A stretch of 64,000 nucleotides of DNA, from assembly GCA_023168345.1 (NCBI GenBank), contig AP025689.1, positions 804,001 to 868,000 of the forward strand. Reading direction: 5' to 3'. The position numbers were made by a program, and so were the translations under genes. Below, in pieces: positions 8,847 through 18,066 of the stretch. The stretch is from Lysinibacillus sp. PLM2 (GTDB taxonomy: Bacteria; Bacillota; Bacilli; Bacillales_A; Planococcaceae). Each line of letters begins with the position of its first letter. Position 1 is the first letter of the stretch. The notes beneath the pieces are model-generated. The model did not search any database and was not told the origin of the DNA. It was given only the letters and a program-made list of their open reading frames with translations.

Positions 8847-9980
8847 GTGAAAATTATAGGAATTGAAGTAAAACATTATTTACTACCATTAGATCCACCG
8901 TTTAAAGCCGCATGGGATCCACAGCCGAGGAAAAATTTTGCCGCAACTGTTGTTTATGTACATACAGATGCAGGCATTACAGGCGTAGGCTCTGGAGATT
9001 TAATGATGGGACTTAGTGGACACGAACATCTATTTATTGGGCAAGATCCATTCGACATCGAAAGGCATCACCAAATCATTTCAAATATTGATTTTCATTA
9101 TGGACGTTGTTGGCCACTTGATCTAGCATTATGGGATTTAATGGGGAAAGCAACAAAACAACCAGTATATAAATTATTAGGTGCAAAAAACGATAAAATT
9201 TTAGCTTATGCCTCTACTGGTGAAATCGTAACACCAGAAGTTCGAGCAGAACGTGCATTAAAATTTGTAGATCAAGGTTTTAAAGCAATGAAAATTCGTT
9301 TTCACCATTTAAATGTAAAAGATGATATAAAAGTTGTTGAAGCTGTACGAGAAGCTGTTGGTAATAAACTAGATATTATGGTAGATGCCAATCAAGGATG
9401 GAAAATGCCATGGGACACAGAACGTACATGGGATTTAAAGAAAGCGACAGAGGTTGCACGTGAGTTAGAGAAGCTAGATGTATTTTGGCTAGAGGAACCA
9501 TTAGCATGCCATGAGTTTGAAAACATGGCTAAACTTAGAGATAAGGTAGAAATCCGTATTGCAGGTGGCGAGATGAACCGTAATTGGTATGACTTCCGTG
9601 AGATGTATCATCATAATTCATTAGATGTGTACCAGCCAGATGTAGCTTTGTCAGGTGGTATTACAGGAGTAAAAAAGATTGCAGAATTAGTACAGGGGAA
9701 AGGATCATGGTTTAGTCCACATACATGGACAAATGGTATTGGTGTTTTAGGAAATCTTCATTTAGCACTTGGGGTAAGTAATTGCCCATATTTAGAGTTT
9801 CCATATGATCCGCCTGCATGGTCTAATGAGCGCCGTGATTACATTCAGGAGAATAAATTAATGATAGATTCAGAAGGTTACCTTTGTGCACCTAAAAATC
9901 CTGGATTAGGTTTTGAACTTGATCAAGATGCATTGGAAAAGTATGAAATTAAACATTTTTATGTAGGTGAAACTGAATAA
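8847..9980 (+). CDS. Enolase-superfamily enzyme (mandelate racemase/muconate lactonizing type)
   Basis: A 377-residue enzyme that abstracts a proton next to a carboxylate. Catalytic-barrel motifs appear in order: KAMKIRFHH (K-x-R acid/base), MVDANQGW (metal Asp), FWLEEPLA (metal Glu), IAGGEMNR (metal Glu) and SPHTWTNGIG (His base). The capping-domain interface shows as PLDLALWDLMGKA. The start GTG 8847 has GGAGG 9-13 bp upstream; an upstream TTG/ATG-like extension to 8754 lacks a ribosome site. It is first gene of an operon with two dehydrogenases and a BCCT carrier. Likely reactions are dehydration of an acid sugar or epimerisation of an amino-acid betaine; the sequence alone does not decide. 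Confidence 0.9.
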   Translation: MKIIGIEVKHYLLPLDPPFKAAWDPQPRKNFAATVVYVHTDAGITGVGSGDLMMGLSGHEHLFIGQDPFDIERHHQIISNIDFHYGRCWPLDLALWDLMGKATKQPVYKLLGAKNDKILAYASTGEIVTPEVRAERALKFVDQGFKAMKIRFHHLNVKDDIKVVEAVREAVGNKLDIMVDANQGWKMPWDTERTWDLKKATEVARELEKLDVFWLEEPLACHEFENMAKLRDKVEIRIAGGEMNRNWYDFREMYHHNSLDVYQPDVALSGGITGVKKIAELVQGKGSWFSPHTWTNGIGVLGNLHLALGVSNCPYLEFPYDPPAWSNERRDYIQENKLMIDSEGYLCAPKNPGLGFELDQDALEKYEIKHFYVGETE

Positions 9981-9995
9981 AAGAGGGGAAATCAA

Positions 9996-11432
9996 ATGGA
10001 AAAATTTACAGCATTTATTAACGGTCAATTTTTAATAAATGACAATGATACTTGGTTAGATGTTACTTACCCTGGAACAAATGAAGTCGAAGCACAAGTT
10101 CAATGTTGTCAGATTGAGCATGTTGAAAAAGCGGTAACATGTGCGAAGGTTGCTTTTAAACATTGGAAAAATATAGCTGCATACGAACGTGAAAATTACG
10201 TGAAGAAGTTAGTAGCATTACTTCGTGAAGAAGAGAATTATAAAGCACTTGGAAAATATATCAACTTAGAAATGGGAAAACCACTTAATGCAGCGAATTT
10301 AGAAGTAATCAGTAGTGCAGACATAGCAGAATATCAATCGCAGTGGGCGCGAAGAATTGAGGGTGAAGTTGTTACAAGTGATTCCCCAACAGAACGTATT
10401 TTAATAGAAAAAGAACCACTGGGTGTAGTTGGTGTCATCGTTCCATGGAATTTTCCGATTTATGTTTTAATTCGTAAAGTAGTACCAGCTCTCATCGCAG
10501 GCAATACAGTTGTTATAAAGCCTAGCATTAAATCACCGATTTCCGCTATAAAGCTGGCAGAATTTTTTCAAAAAGCAGGATTTCCAAATGGTGTCGTAAA
10601 TGTAGTAACTGGTACAGATGAAACTGTAGGGGAAGCGCTTACATCGTCGGATATCCAAATGGTTACATTTACTGGTTCAACTCGAGTTGGTCAACAAATT
10701 ATGAAGAAATGTGCATCTAATATGATTCGAGTATCACTTGAATTAGGTGGTAAAGCTCCAGCGATTATTATGGCTGATGCGGATTTAGATTTAGCTGTAA
10801 CTGCTGTGAAGGGTGGTCGCTTATCGAATTCTGGTCAAGTTTGTAGTAATACAGAGCGTGTATATGTACATGAGTCGATAAAGGATAAATTTGTATCGAA
10901 ACTTTTAGCAGCATTTAATGAGGTAAAAGTTGGAGATGGGCAAGTTAATCCAGAGGTAGAAGTGGGGTGTTTAGTATCTTCTAAAGATGCTTTACGTGTC
11001 GACACGATGGTAAAAGAAGCAGTAGTGGAAGGGGCAAAAATATTGTGCGGTGGTCGCATTTTAACAGAAATAGGAGATAGCTATTACGCACCAACTATTT
11101 TAGATCATTGTCATCAGAATATGAAAATTGTGCAACAAGAGGTATTTGGTCCAGTACTTCCGATTCTTACGTTTTCAACAATTGAAGAAGTAATTGAAAT
11201 GGCAAATGATTCTGATTATGGTCTGACATCGAATGTTTACACGACCTCTTATGGAACGGTTATGAAGCTTACAAAAGAATTGGAGTTTGGAGAAGTATAT
11301 GTGAATCGTCAACAAGGGGAAGCATATCAAGGTTACCATACAGGATGGAAAAAATCCGGTATTGGTGGTGATGACGGTAAACATGGGTTCGAGGAATTTT
11401 TGCAACACAAAACCGTATATTTAAGTTTTTAA
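9996..11432 (+). CDS. Aldehyde dehydrogenase, lactaldehyde/glycolaldehyde dehydrogenase (AldA)-like
   Basis: A 478-residue ALDH. Motifs: VPWNFPIYVLIRKVVPALIA (about 145-165), FTGSTRVGQQIM, ELGGKAPAIIM with catalytic Glu (about 250) and SNSGQVCSNTERVYV with catalytic Cys (about 285). The C-terminus, with GYHTGWKKSGIGG and GKHGFEEFLQHKTVYL, closely follows what I recall of E. coli AldA (GFHAGWRKSGIGG, GKHGLHEYLQ). That supports oxidation of small hydroxyaldehydes. It begins 15 bp after the enolase-superfamily gene with GAGGGGAAATCAA before its ATG, so the two are co-transcribed. An AldA-type step after an acid-sugar dehydratase is known from fuconate/rhamnonate routes; here it is only suggested. 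Confidence 0.88.
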   Translation: MEKFTAFINGQFLINDNDTWLDVTYPGTNEVEAQVQCCQIEHVEKAVTCAKVAFKHWKNIAAYERENYVKKLVALLREEENYKALGKYINLEMGKPLNAANLEVISSADIAEYQSQWARRIEGEVVTSDSPTERILIEKEPLGVVGVIVPWNFPIYVLIRKVVPALIAGNTVVIKPSIKSPISAIKLAEFFQKAGFPNGVVNVVTGTDETVGEALTSSDIQMVTFTGSTRVGQQIMKKCASNMIRVSLELGGKAPAIIMADADLDLAVTAVKGGRLSNSGQVCSNTERVYVHESIKDKFVSKLLAAFNEVKVGDGQVNPEVEVGCLVSSKDALRVDTMVKEAVVEGAKILCGGRILTEIGDSYYAPTILDHCHQNMKIVQQEVFGPVLPILTFSTIEEVIEMANDSDYGLTSNVYTTSYGTVMKLTKELEFGEVYVNRQQGEAYQGYHTGWKKSGIGGDDGKHGFEEFLQHKTVYLSF

Positions 11433-11519
11433 GATGGGAAATTGATTATTACTTGTTATTATTCTAGATCTCATACTTTTATTTATTCATTTTAATATTG
11501 TTTTAGGGGGGACAACACA

Positions 11520-12674
11520 TTGTCAGTACAACTCAGCTATTATACTCGTACAAAAATTATATTTGGTGAAAATAGCTATTTAAATTTACCAAAAGAGATT
11601 GATAGGTTATCTAGTAAACGAAAAGTTCTCATTGTAACGGATCAGGGCGTTAAAATGGTAGGCATTTTAGAAAAAGTAGAAGCAGTGTTAATAAAAGCTG
11701 GATTTGAAGTGGAATCATATACAGATGTAAAACCTGACCCTTCCATTACACAAATTGACGAAGTGGCAAATATAATTCGAGAAAATGGAGTGAAATGTGT
11801 AATAGGACTTGGTGGAGGTTCAGCTATGGACGTTGCTAAAATGGCTACACTTGTATCGAGTGATACTTACGACACCGATCATTATGTACTAATGAAAAAT
11901 CCATTTAAAATCAGTGATGTTATAAATATTGCTATTCCAACAACTTCAGGAACAGGGGCAGAAGTAACAAGCACTGTTGTATTTTCTGACACAAACGGTC
12001 GTAAAGTTTGGGGGTGGGATGAAAATATGGCACCTTCATTAGCTATACTTGACCCTATTTTTACTGTTAACCTCCCATTACATTTAACGGTAGCAACAAC
12101 ACTTGATGCTATGATCCATGCGATAGAAGCAGTGAGTGGTAAACGTTCTAATCCAATGATCGAAGCATTCAGTTACCAATCTATTCGATTGATTAATGAG
12201 AATTTTGAAAAGGTATTACAGAATCCACTTAACGTAGAGGCACGTGGAAACTTATCACTAGGTGCGACGCTTGCAGGAATAGCGATTGAGCAAGGGGGAA
12301 CTGGATTAGCTCACTGTATAGGGCATGCGTTGGGGAGTTTGGAGAAAATACCACATGGTCGAGGAGTAGCAATTGCATTATATGAAATTATAGATTGGAA
12401 TTTAGCAAATGCACCAGAAAAATATAAAACAGTTGCAAATGCAATGGATATCGAATGGAATTCCGAGGCACCCTTCAAAATAGCAGCACGGTACAAATAT
12501 TTAGTTCATACTGGTCAACTCGAATTATCATTAGCAAATTCGCAAATAAAGGATGTAAGTTTGTTTGTTCAAATAATGCAAGATCAAGAAAATCAACCAA
12601 TGTTACAGAATAACTGCGTGGTTCCGACAGAAGAACAGTTAACACAATTCGCAGAAAATATCTTTAATTTATAA
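11520..12674 (+). CDS. Iron-containing alcohol dehydrogenase
   Basis: A 384-residue group III (Fe) alcohol dehydrogenase. The NAD-binding region has IGLGGGSAMDVAKM (about 97-110) and IPTTSGTGAEVTSTVVF (about 140-156). Iron ligands are expected in LDAMIHAIEAVSG and in GLAHCIGHALG plus PHGRGVAIA (about 263-285), all present. The start is TTG at 11520, 8 bp after an AGGGGGG ribosome site; no ATG is available. It lies 87 bp after the AldA-like gene, a gap larger than elsewhere in the operon. Together with that gene it resembles the FucO/AldA pair that reduces or oxidises lactaldehyde. The substrate is not determined. Confidence 0.9.
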   Translation: MSVQLSYYTRTKIIFGENSYLNLPKEIDRLSSKRKVLIVTDQGVKMVGILEKVEAVLIKAGFEVESYTDVKPDPSITQIDEVANIIRENGVKCVIGLGGGSAMDVAKMATLVSSDTYDTDHYVLMKNPFKISDVINIAIPTTSGTGAEVTSTVVFSDTNGRKVWGWDENMAPSLAILDPIFTVNLPLHLTVATTLDAMIHAIEAVSGKRSNPMIEAFSYQSIRLINENFEKVLQNPLNVEARGNLSLGATLAGIAIEQGGTGLAHCIGHALGSLEKIPHGRGVAIALYEIIDWNLANAPEKYKTVANAMDIEWNSEAPFKIAARYKYLVHTGQLELSLANSQIKDVSLFVQIMQDQENQPMLQNNCVVPTEEQLTQFAENIFNL

Positions 12675-12697
12675 TTTCTTACAAAGGGGATTGGGGA

Positions 12698-14305
12698 ATG
12701 AAAAAAATTAATTTGCGTCATGGAGTTTTTTGGCCACCATTTATATTGCTAATAGTTGCTGGGATATTTAGTTTATTGTATCCAGATTTGTTTTTGGAGA
12801 AGGTAAATATTGCAAATAACTGGCTACTGGATAATGTAGGATGGTTGTTTAGTTTAGGTGGATTACTAATGTTAGTAGTTGTCATTGCTGTATATTTCTC
12901 TCCATTAGGAAAATATCGTATTGGAGGTAAAGATGCTAAGCCAATGCTTAGCATGAAAAACTGGTTAGCAATTACATTGTGTACTACCATTGCAGCAGGC
13001 GTGACATTTTGGGGAATTGTCGAGCCAATTAATCATCTAGTTTTGCCTCCAGAATCATTAGGATTAGAACCTAATAGTGCTGAAGCATCAATTTTTTCAA
13101 TGTCAACAATGTATTTACATTGGACAATAACGCCGTATGCTATTTATTGTGTGCCAGCGTTAATGTTTGCATTTGCATTTTACAATATGAGAAAGAGCTT
13201 CAGTTTAAGTTCAACACTATCACCACTTTTAGGTAAACATACAGAGGGAAAATTTAGTTCTGTTATTGATGGTATTTCACTATATACATTAGCACTAGGG
13301 ATGGCTTCTGCAATGGGAACAGCCGTATTAAATATGGCTGGGGGTGTAAACTACTTAACTGGTTGGGCAAGTAATGCAACTATGTGGGCGATTATCGCAG
13401 CAATCACAATGATTACCTTCACTATATCGGCATCTACAGGCTTAATGAGGGGGATTCGAATATTATCGAATATAAACATGTATGTTTACATTTTAATTAT
13501 TATTTTTATCTTTATCACTGGTCCAATGACATTTATAGTTAATTTAGGTACAGAATCTTTTGGTCACTATTTAACAAATTTCCTTGATAAAAGTTTATTT
13601 ACTGGTGCTGCTTCTGGTGATATGTGGCCAAAATGGTGGACAGTATTTTACTGGGCCAACTGGTTTGCATGGGCAGCTATAACAGCAATGTTTTTAGGTC
13701 GTATTGGTTATGGTTATACAATCCGTACATTTATTATCGTAAACTTTGTAGTACCTTCAGCATTTGGTGCGCTTTGGATGACAATTTTTGGAGGAACAGC
13801 AATTCATAAACAATTAACTGAAGGAACACTAGGAGATATTTTAAATACTTTAGGTTCAGAATCCGTACTTTACGCAGTATTAGCAGATGTACCATTATCC
13901 GTTCTCGTAATACCTTTTTACTTATTTATTGTCTTTATTTCATTCGTTACTGCATCTGACTCAAATATATCAGCTATGGGTGGTATTAGTTCGCATGGAA
14001 TTTCCCCTGAAAGTCAAGAAGCACATATATTAGTAAAAATAATGTGGGGAGCAGCCGTAGGTGTTATTGCATGGGTTATGTTAAGCTTTGCCAAAATAGA
14101 TGGAATAAAAATCCTCTCAAATTTAGGTGGAATTCCCGCATTAATATTATGTTTAGCAATTGTTTTATCGCTTATAAAAGTCGCATATAATCCAGGTAAG
14201 TATGATGTCACTGCACAAGTGAAAGCAGAGGAAAAGTTTTCTTCAGAAAATAGACATCTATCTGAAAGTAGTAATGATATTAAAGATGAAAAAACGCTTG
14301 TGTAA
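12698..14305 (+). CDS. BCCT-family transporter (betaine/carnitine/choline type)
   Basis: A 535-residue membrane carrier with about 12 hydrophobic segments. The family hallmark is the Trp-rich stretch WTVFYWANWFAWA near residue 315, preceded by GDMWPKW. Other typical pieces are TFWGIVEPINHL (about 107) and the TASDSNISAMGGISS loop (about 420). The hydrophilic tail after residue 510 is Lys/Glu-rich. It imports quaternary ammonium compounds by Na+ or H+ symport or substrate exchange. As last gene of this operon (24 bp after the Fe-ADH) it suggests a substrate with a trimethylammonium or similar group, and so hints that the enolase-superfamily enzyme may act on a betaine. Confidence 0.92.
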   Translation: MKKINLRHGVFWPPFILLIVAGIFSLLYPDLFLEKVNIANNWLLDNVGWLFSLGGLLMLVVVIAVYFSPLGKYRIGGKDAKPMLSMKNWLAITLCTTIAAGVTFWGIVEPINHLVLPPESLGLEPNSAEASIFSMSTMYLHWTITPYAIYCVPALMFAFAFYNMRKSFSLSSTLSPLLGKHTEGKFSSVIDGISLYTLALGMASAMGTAVLNMAGGVNYLTGWASNATMWAIIAAITMITFTISASTGLMRGIRILSNINMYVYILIIIFIFITGPMTFIVNLGTESFGHYLTNFLDKSLFTGAASGDMWPKWWTVFYWANWFAWAAITAMFLGRIGYGYTIRTFIIVNFVVPSAFGALWMTIFGGTAIHKQLTEGTLGDILNTLGSESVLYAVLADVPLSVLVIPFYLFIVFISFVTASDSNISAMGGISSHGISPESQEAHILVKIMWGAAVGVIAWVMLSFAKIDGIKILSNLGGIPALILCLAIVLSLIKVAYNPGKYDVTAQVKAEEKFSSENRHLSESSNDIKDEKTLV

Positions 14306-14405
14306 TATATAAAGAAATAAAATGATTGGATTTAAGGAAGATATGAATTTTAAATGCCGTCATTAAAACCCCTCTATGTGCGTGGGTTAATTTCCGCCAG
14401 AGAGG

Positions 14406-14579
14406 CATCAAGATTTACAATTGTACTTTGATTTAGGCTTGTTATCAAAACAAGAGTTCGATGCAGCAAATACGCCTGTAACACAAGCTGAATTCAATTA
14501 CCAAAATGCTAAATATCAATACTACTTAGTTACAAAACAAATCGAATTAATCGAAGCTGGGGTTATTCCGGCAAATTAG
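14406..14579 (+). pseudogene. 3'-terminal fragment of a TolC-like gene (duplicate of 163-336)
   Basis: It encodes 57 in-frame residues from HQDLQLYFDLGLLSKQEF to EAGVIPAN and a TAG stop. By my count it differs from 163-336 at 13 of 174 positions. There is no start and nothing upstream resembles the rest of the gene: similarity begins abruptly at CATCAAG after a small GC-rich hairpin (about 14366-14405). It keeps its own terminator at 14591, so this may be the original 3' end, with the copy at the window start being the acquired or rearranged one. Confidence 0.85.
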
Positions 14580-14590
14580 TTCAATACAGA

Positions 14591-14623
14591 GCATGTGTCT
14601 AATAAACTGGACGCATGCTTTTT
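14591..14623 (+). terminator. Rho-independent terminator behind the TolC-like fragment
   Basis: GCATGTGTC (14591-14599) pairs with GACGCATGC (14610-14618), with one G-T pair, followed by TTTTT. Confidence 0.8.
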
Positions 14624-15261
14624 AATATGGATAAGATTGTAATATTGTAAATGTTATATTTATTAATCAATTGTAAATTATTGGTGACAATTGATGGCTA
14701 TCTGCTGGACAAAGAACTGTCTATCCAATGTTCTGATGTATGAGTAAGTCATAAATTGGCTCATGCATTTTTTGAAAGATAAACAGTTATTCATACAAAC
14801 TGGAATTTCCTCCTTCTCTTTTCTCTTGCTATTAACATAGACAAGCACGCTTGCCTCCGTATAAGCAAAAATCAAGGAAGTTTAAATCCGAAACAAAAGG
14901 AAGTATTAATTAAACCTCATTGGTTTTTCAACTTAAATATAAATTTTTCAGAGATTCAAACATTGTTTTTCCATAACTACAAAACAAAAGATTTTAACAG
15001 TTCCTTTTGTATCTATTTTAGCAGTTACATTATTTACTTCTCCCAATAATTCCAAAGGTCAGTGCCAATGGATATCCTCATAATTTCACTCGATTTTTTA
15101 AATCATTCATAGTCCATTTTATAGTTTATTTAAATTATATGATAATCAATATAGATTATTTTTTAATAATTCAGAAAGTTTTGCATAGATTGAGTATACA
15201 GAACGTTAATATATTAACTTACTAATTTGTTTGTTTATTTTTTTATAAGGGAGGAAGAACT
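14624..15261. other. AT-rich intergenic stretch
   Basis: No gene is supported here. A 65-codon minus-strand frame at 14678-14875 has no ribosome site or recognisable motif. The last 20 bp carry the GGGAGG ribosome site for the next gene. I saw no riboswitch-like structure; I looked specifically for guanidine-riboswitch hairpins with ACGR loops because of the downstream genes. Confidence 0.6.
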
Positions 15262-16203
15262 ATTCAAGTTAAAGTTCAGGGAGAAAGATGGTTCCCATCG
15301 GAAAGGTCCTTTGAGGAAGAAAATCGAGAACTATGGGGCAATTGGTATTGTGATTCTGAGATTGGAAGATTAAGAGATGTACTAATGAGAAGGCCGGGTT
15401 CTGAAATAGAAAGAGTTAATGATTCTAACTTCTCAATCTATCGTTGGAAAGCACCTATGAATGTAGAAAGAGCTAGAGAACAACAAGATTTTTTAGTCAA
15501 CATTTATAAGGAACATGGTGTGAATGTTCATTATGTCGAAAAACAAAGAGAAGATCGACCAAACGCTTTATTTATGAGGGATCAAGTATTTATGACTCCA
15601 GAAGGTGCAATCGTTTGCAGAAATGGAATATCTGCAAGAAGAGGAGAAGAAAGATATGCGGCTGAAGCGCTTGCAAGTATCGGAGTGCCAATAGTGAAAA
15701 CCATTAATGGAAATGGTTTTTTTGATGGAGCTTGTGCCATGTGGGTGGATCGACAAACGGTCATAATTGGAACCGGTGCTCGTGCTAATAAAGAAGGAGC
15801 AGACCAGGTTATTTCTGAATTAAGGAATATGGGTGTAACGGATATTATTCGCTTTGAAATTCCTTATGGACATGCTCATTTAGATGGGCTTATTAATATT
15901 GCCGATAGGAAAAAAGTAGTCTTGTTCCCATGGCAAGTTCCGTATGACGTTGTTAATTCTTTAATTGAGCGAGAGTTTGAAATCATCGAAGCTACTAATC
16001 TAGAAGAGATTAAAGTGAACGCTTGTATCAATTTTGTCGCAATTGAGCCAGGAAAAGTAGTGATGCCTGCAAATTGTCCTGAAACGAAAATGAAAATAGA
16101 GAATGCTGGAATACAAGTGATTGAAGCACCTATGGATGAAATCTTAAAAGGATGGGGTGCAATCCATTGCATGACGGCTTTTTTGAGACGAGATCCTATT
16201 TAA
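15262..16203 (+). CDS. Guanidino-group hydrolase, arginine deiminase/DDAH-like, paralogue 1 (ATT start)
   Basis: A 313-residue alpha/beta-propeller protein of the guanidine-modifying superfamily, which attacks guanidinium carbon with a Cys. Landmarks are ALFMRDQVFMTPEGA (compare the FTRD motif of arginine deiminase), GACAMWVD, HAHLDGLINI with the catalytic His near 206, and a C-terminal GAIHCMTAFL with the nucleophile at Cys303. No ATG/GTG/TTG stands at the expected start. ATT 15262 aligns exactly with the ATG of paralogue 2, lies 7 bp after GGGAGG, and gives the same length of 313. The first in-frame ATG (15385) would cut off 41 conserved residues. Probable substrates are arginine, methylated arginine or other guanidino compounds. 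Confidence 0.85.
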   Translation: MQVKVQGERWFPSERSFEEENRELWGNWYCDSEIGRLRDVLMRRPGSEIERVNDSNFSIYRWKAPMNVERAREQQDFLVNIYKEHGVNVHYVEKQREDRPNALFMRDQVFMTPEGAIVCRNGISARRGEERYAAEALASIGVPIVKTINGNGFFDGACAMWVDRQTVIIGTGARANKEGADQVISELRNMGVTDIIRFEIPYGHAHLDGLINIADRKKVVLFPWQVPYDVVNSLIEREFEIIEATNLEEIKVNACINFVAIEPGKVVMPANCPETKMKIENAGIQVIEAPMDEILKGWGAIHCMTAFLRRDPI

Positions 16204-16280
16204 TAAAATGGTAGTGTCAAAACTTCTATGAAAAATTGAAAATCACAAAAAATTAGACGAAAGTTACGCTTCGAACGAGT

Positions 16281-16431
16281 GGACAATCGCTCTTGACAAA
16301 CATTCCGGAAAAGGTTGCGCCTTGTTTTGAGGGCGAAGGGAAAAAGTAGGCACACCAAATAACCCTCGCCCAATACCAATTTTAACCTTTTCCTCCATTC
16401 GGTTTGTCAAGAGTTCGCTACGCCGATTGTC
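16281..16431. repeat. Long imperfect inverted repeat next to the degraded insertion sequence
   Basis: CTCTTGACAAAC (about 16289-16300) recurs inverted as GTTTGTCAAGAG (about 16401-16412). The pairing continues inwards through GGAAAAGGTT/AACCTTTTCC and again as GAGGGCGAAGGG against CCCTCGCCC. Outer ACAATCG/CGATTGT arms close it. The whole region could fold into one branched hairpin. It may be the non-coding end of the neighbouring element or a separate palindromic repeat. Confidence 0.6.
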
Positions 16432-16474
16432 TTGTATGCTGTTGTTTGAGGGCTCTGCTAAAAAAAGCAGGCGG

Positions 16475-17946
16475 TTATGCAGTTAGCTCTTGTTGGGCAA
16501 GTTCAATCAGTTTTGTCCAACGTGCAGGCATATGTGGCATCTTTTCCAGTGCTGGAATCATGACTGGCACACGGTTTTCTAGCTTTGCATGTGGTCGAAG
16601 GAAATTGAAATAGGCCACAAACATTGTCACAAACGAAACTGATCCCGTTTCGGATCCAAAACCCGTCGTGGCACGGTAGTGCCTTTAAACGTTCGATTTA
16701 GGCGTTCAATTATTTGCTTCAACCAACGGTATTCTGCTGATACAGGATCTTCGTTTGTTAAGCCGATTACTTGTGTCACATCAAACCAAATTTCATGTCG
16801 TGCGAAGTAGTGTTGGGCTAATAAGTATATGGGATTGCCGTCTACGATTATATTTAGATCCTGAGGGATCTCCTTAAACTTTTGTAATACATCATCAATT
16901 GCTTTAATCGCAGACAATGTATCGCGATTTTGTGAAACACGATAAGACAGAATCACCTTTTTTGCCGCATCAAAGAAAAAGAATAAATAATGCCATTTCC
17001 CATTCACACGAATATAGGTCTCGTCGCCACAAAACTGATCCGATAGTTCATAAGGATAACGATCAACGAACGGTTTCATCAAGATAGATACACTATTTAC
17101 GTAGTTTAGAATCGTTTGGTGTGAAATAGAAATGTTATGTATATCATGCATCAATGCAGCTGTTCTACGGGCTGAAAGCCCATAGTTAATGTGGTAAGTC
17201 AATATCAACCCTAGGGTGTGCTGTGACACTTGAATTCTCGATAAATCTACTCGTGGTTTCACTGGTGATAATGGAGATAAAGGTTGATAGTCAAACAAAA
17301 ATTCACGGTAAATATAGCGGATTTTAAACGCTTGTGGATCATGTTTAAACCGAGCTTTTTCTTCCTTACTCATTCTATCGATATTGGATAGATAAAAAGA
17401 ACACTGATTATATTTACACTTCCAGACGTGAAAGTCTTTTCGTTCCTTAACTTTTTCTAACGCCTTCATACAGTGAGGGCAACGAAAAATAACTTCTTTC
17501 TTGTATCGATTTTGTTGATTAAATAAGCAATCACATGCCTTACAAAGATATTGACCATTCGCGCCATTATTGGCATACAAATACGCCGCAGGTGCACCAC
17601 ACTTTGGACAGTAGAGATTTTCTGGCACTTTCGTTTTCGATTTGGCATGTCTTCGCACAGGCTTTAATTCTTTACCGTGTTTAGCGAAATAGGCTTGTTT
17701 GATATCCTGAAAGGATACCTTCTCAAGTTGTTGGATAATCGGTAATTCATCGACCTGTAACTTACGGTATTCTTTATTGATTGGCTGTTCGGGACGCACA
17801 CTTCCCACAGACTTACCAAACACTAGGATCATTAAAATTTTAATTATTTCTGATTGGTACTTGATAAATTCAATTAAATACGCTAATAATTGAGGGTACA
17901 AACTTGTCACTTCCTTTTTGGGTAGTTTTGTGTGTGGTAACCTCAA
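16475..17946 (-). pseudogene. Zinc-ribbon DDE transposase, frameshifted
   Basis: The frame from 17946 reads 439 residues to a stop at 16627. The true C-terminus continues in another frame to TAA at 16475-16477, where MFVAYFNFLRPH and ENRVPVMIPALEKMP complete a typical DDE ending. The natural frame seems lost by a one-base deletion near 16680, where the altered stretch runs TVPRRVLDPKRDQFRL. Two zinc ribbons (CPKCGAP..CKAC and CPHC..CKYNQC) precede the DDE core: CGDETYIRVNGKWHY, IIVDGNPIY and EYRWLKQIIERLNR. The catalytic part resembles the IS6/IS240-type DDE domain. Element ends were not resolved. It separates paralogue 1 from the ABC transporter and probably cut an operon. Confidence 0.85.
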
Positions 17947-18066
17947 CTAACACCAAAATTAAGGGGGTGGCAAGTTTTTTTGCTTAATAGACTGTAAAAT
18001 CAACATTTATTAGCGATTTATATAAATTATTTTTGACAATACGAATAAAATATTGGAGGGTAAACT

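Noticed and set aside
14678-14875. 65-codon minus-strand frame
   Set aside because: No ribosome site, no motif, and AT-rich surroundings; probably chance.
14580-15261. Guanidine or other riboswitch upstream of the first guanidino hydrolase
   Set aside because: I looked for paired ACGR-loop hairpins and for a conserved aptamer-terminator layout but saw none in this AT-rich leader.
16404-16613. 69-codon plus-strand frame
   Set aside because: It is antisense to the C-terminal part of the frameshifted transposase and overlaps the palindrome; no ribosome site.
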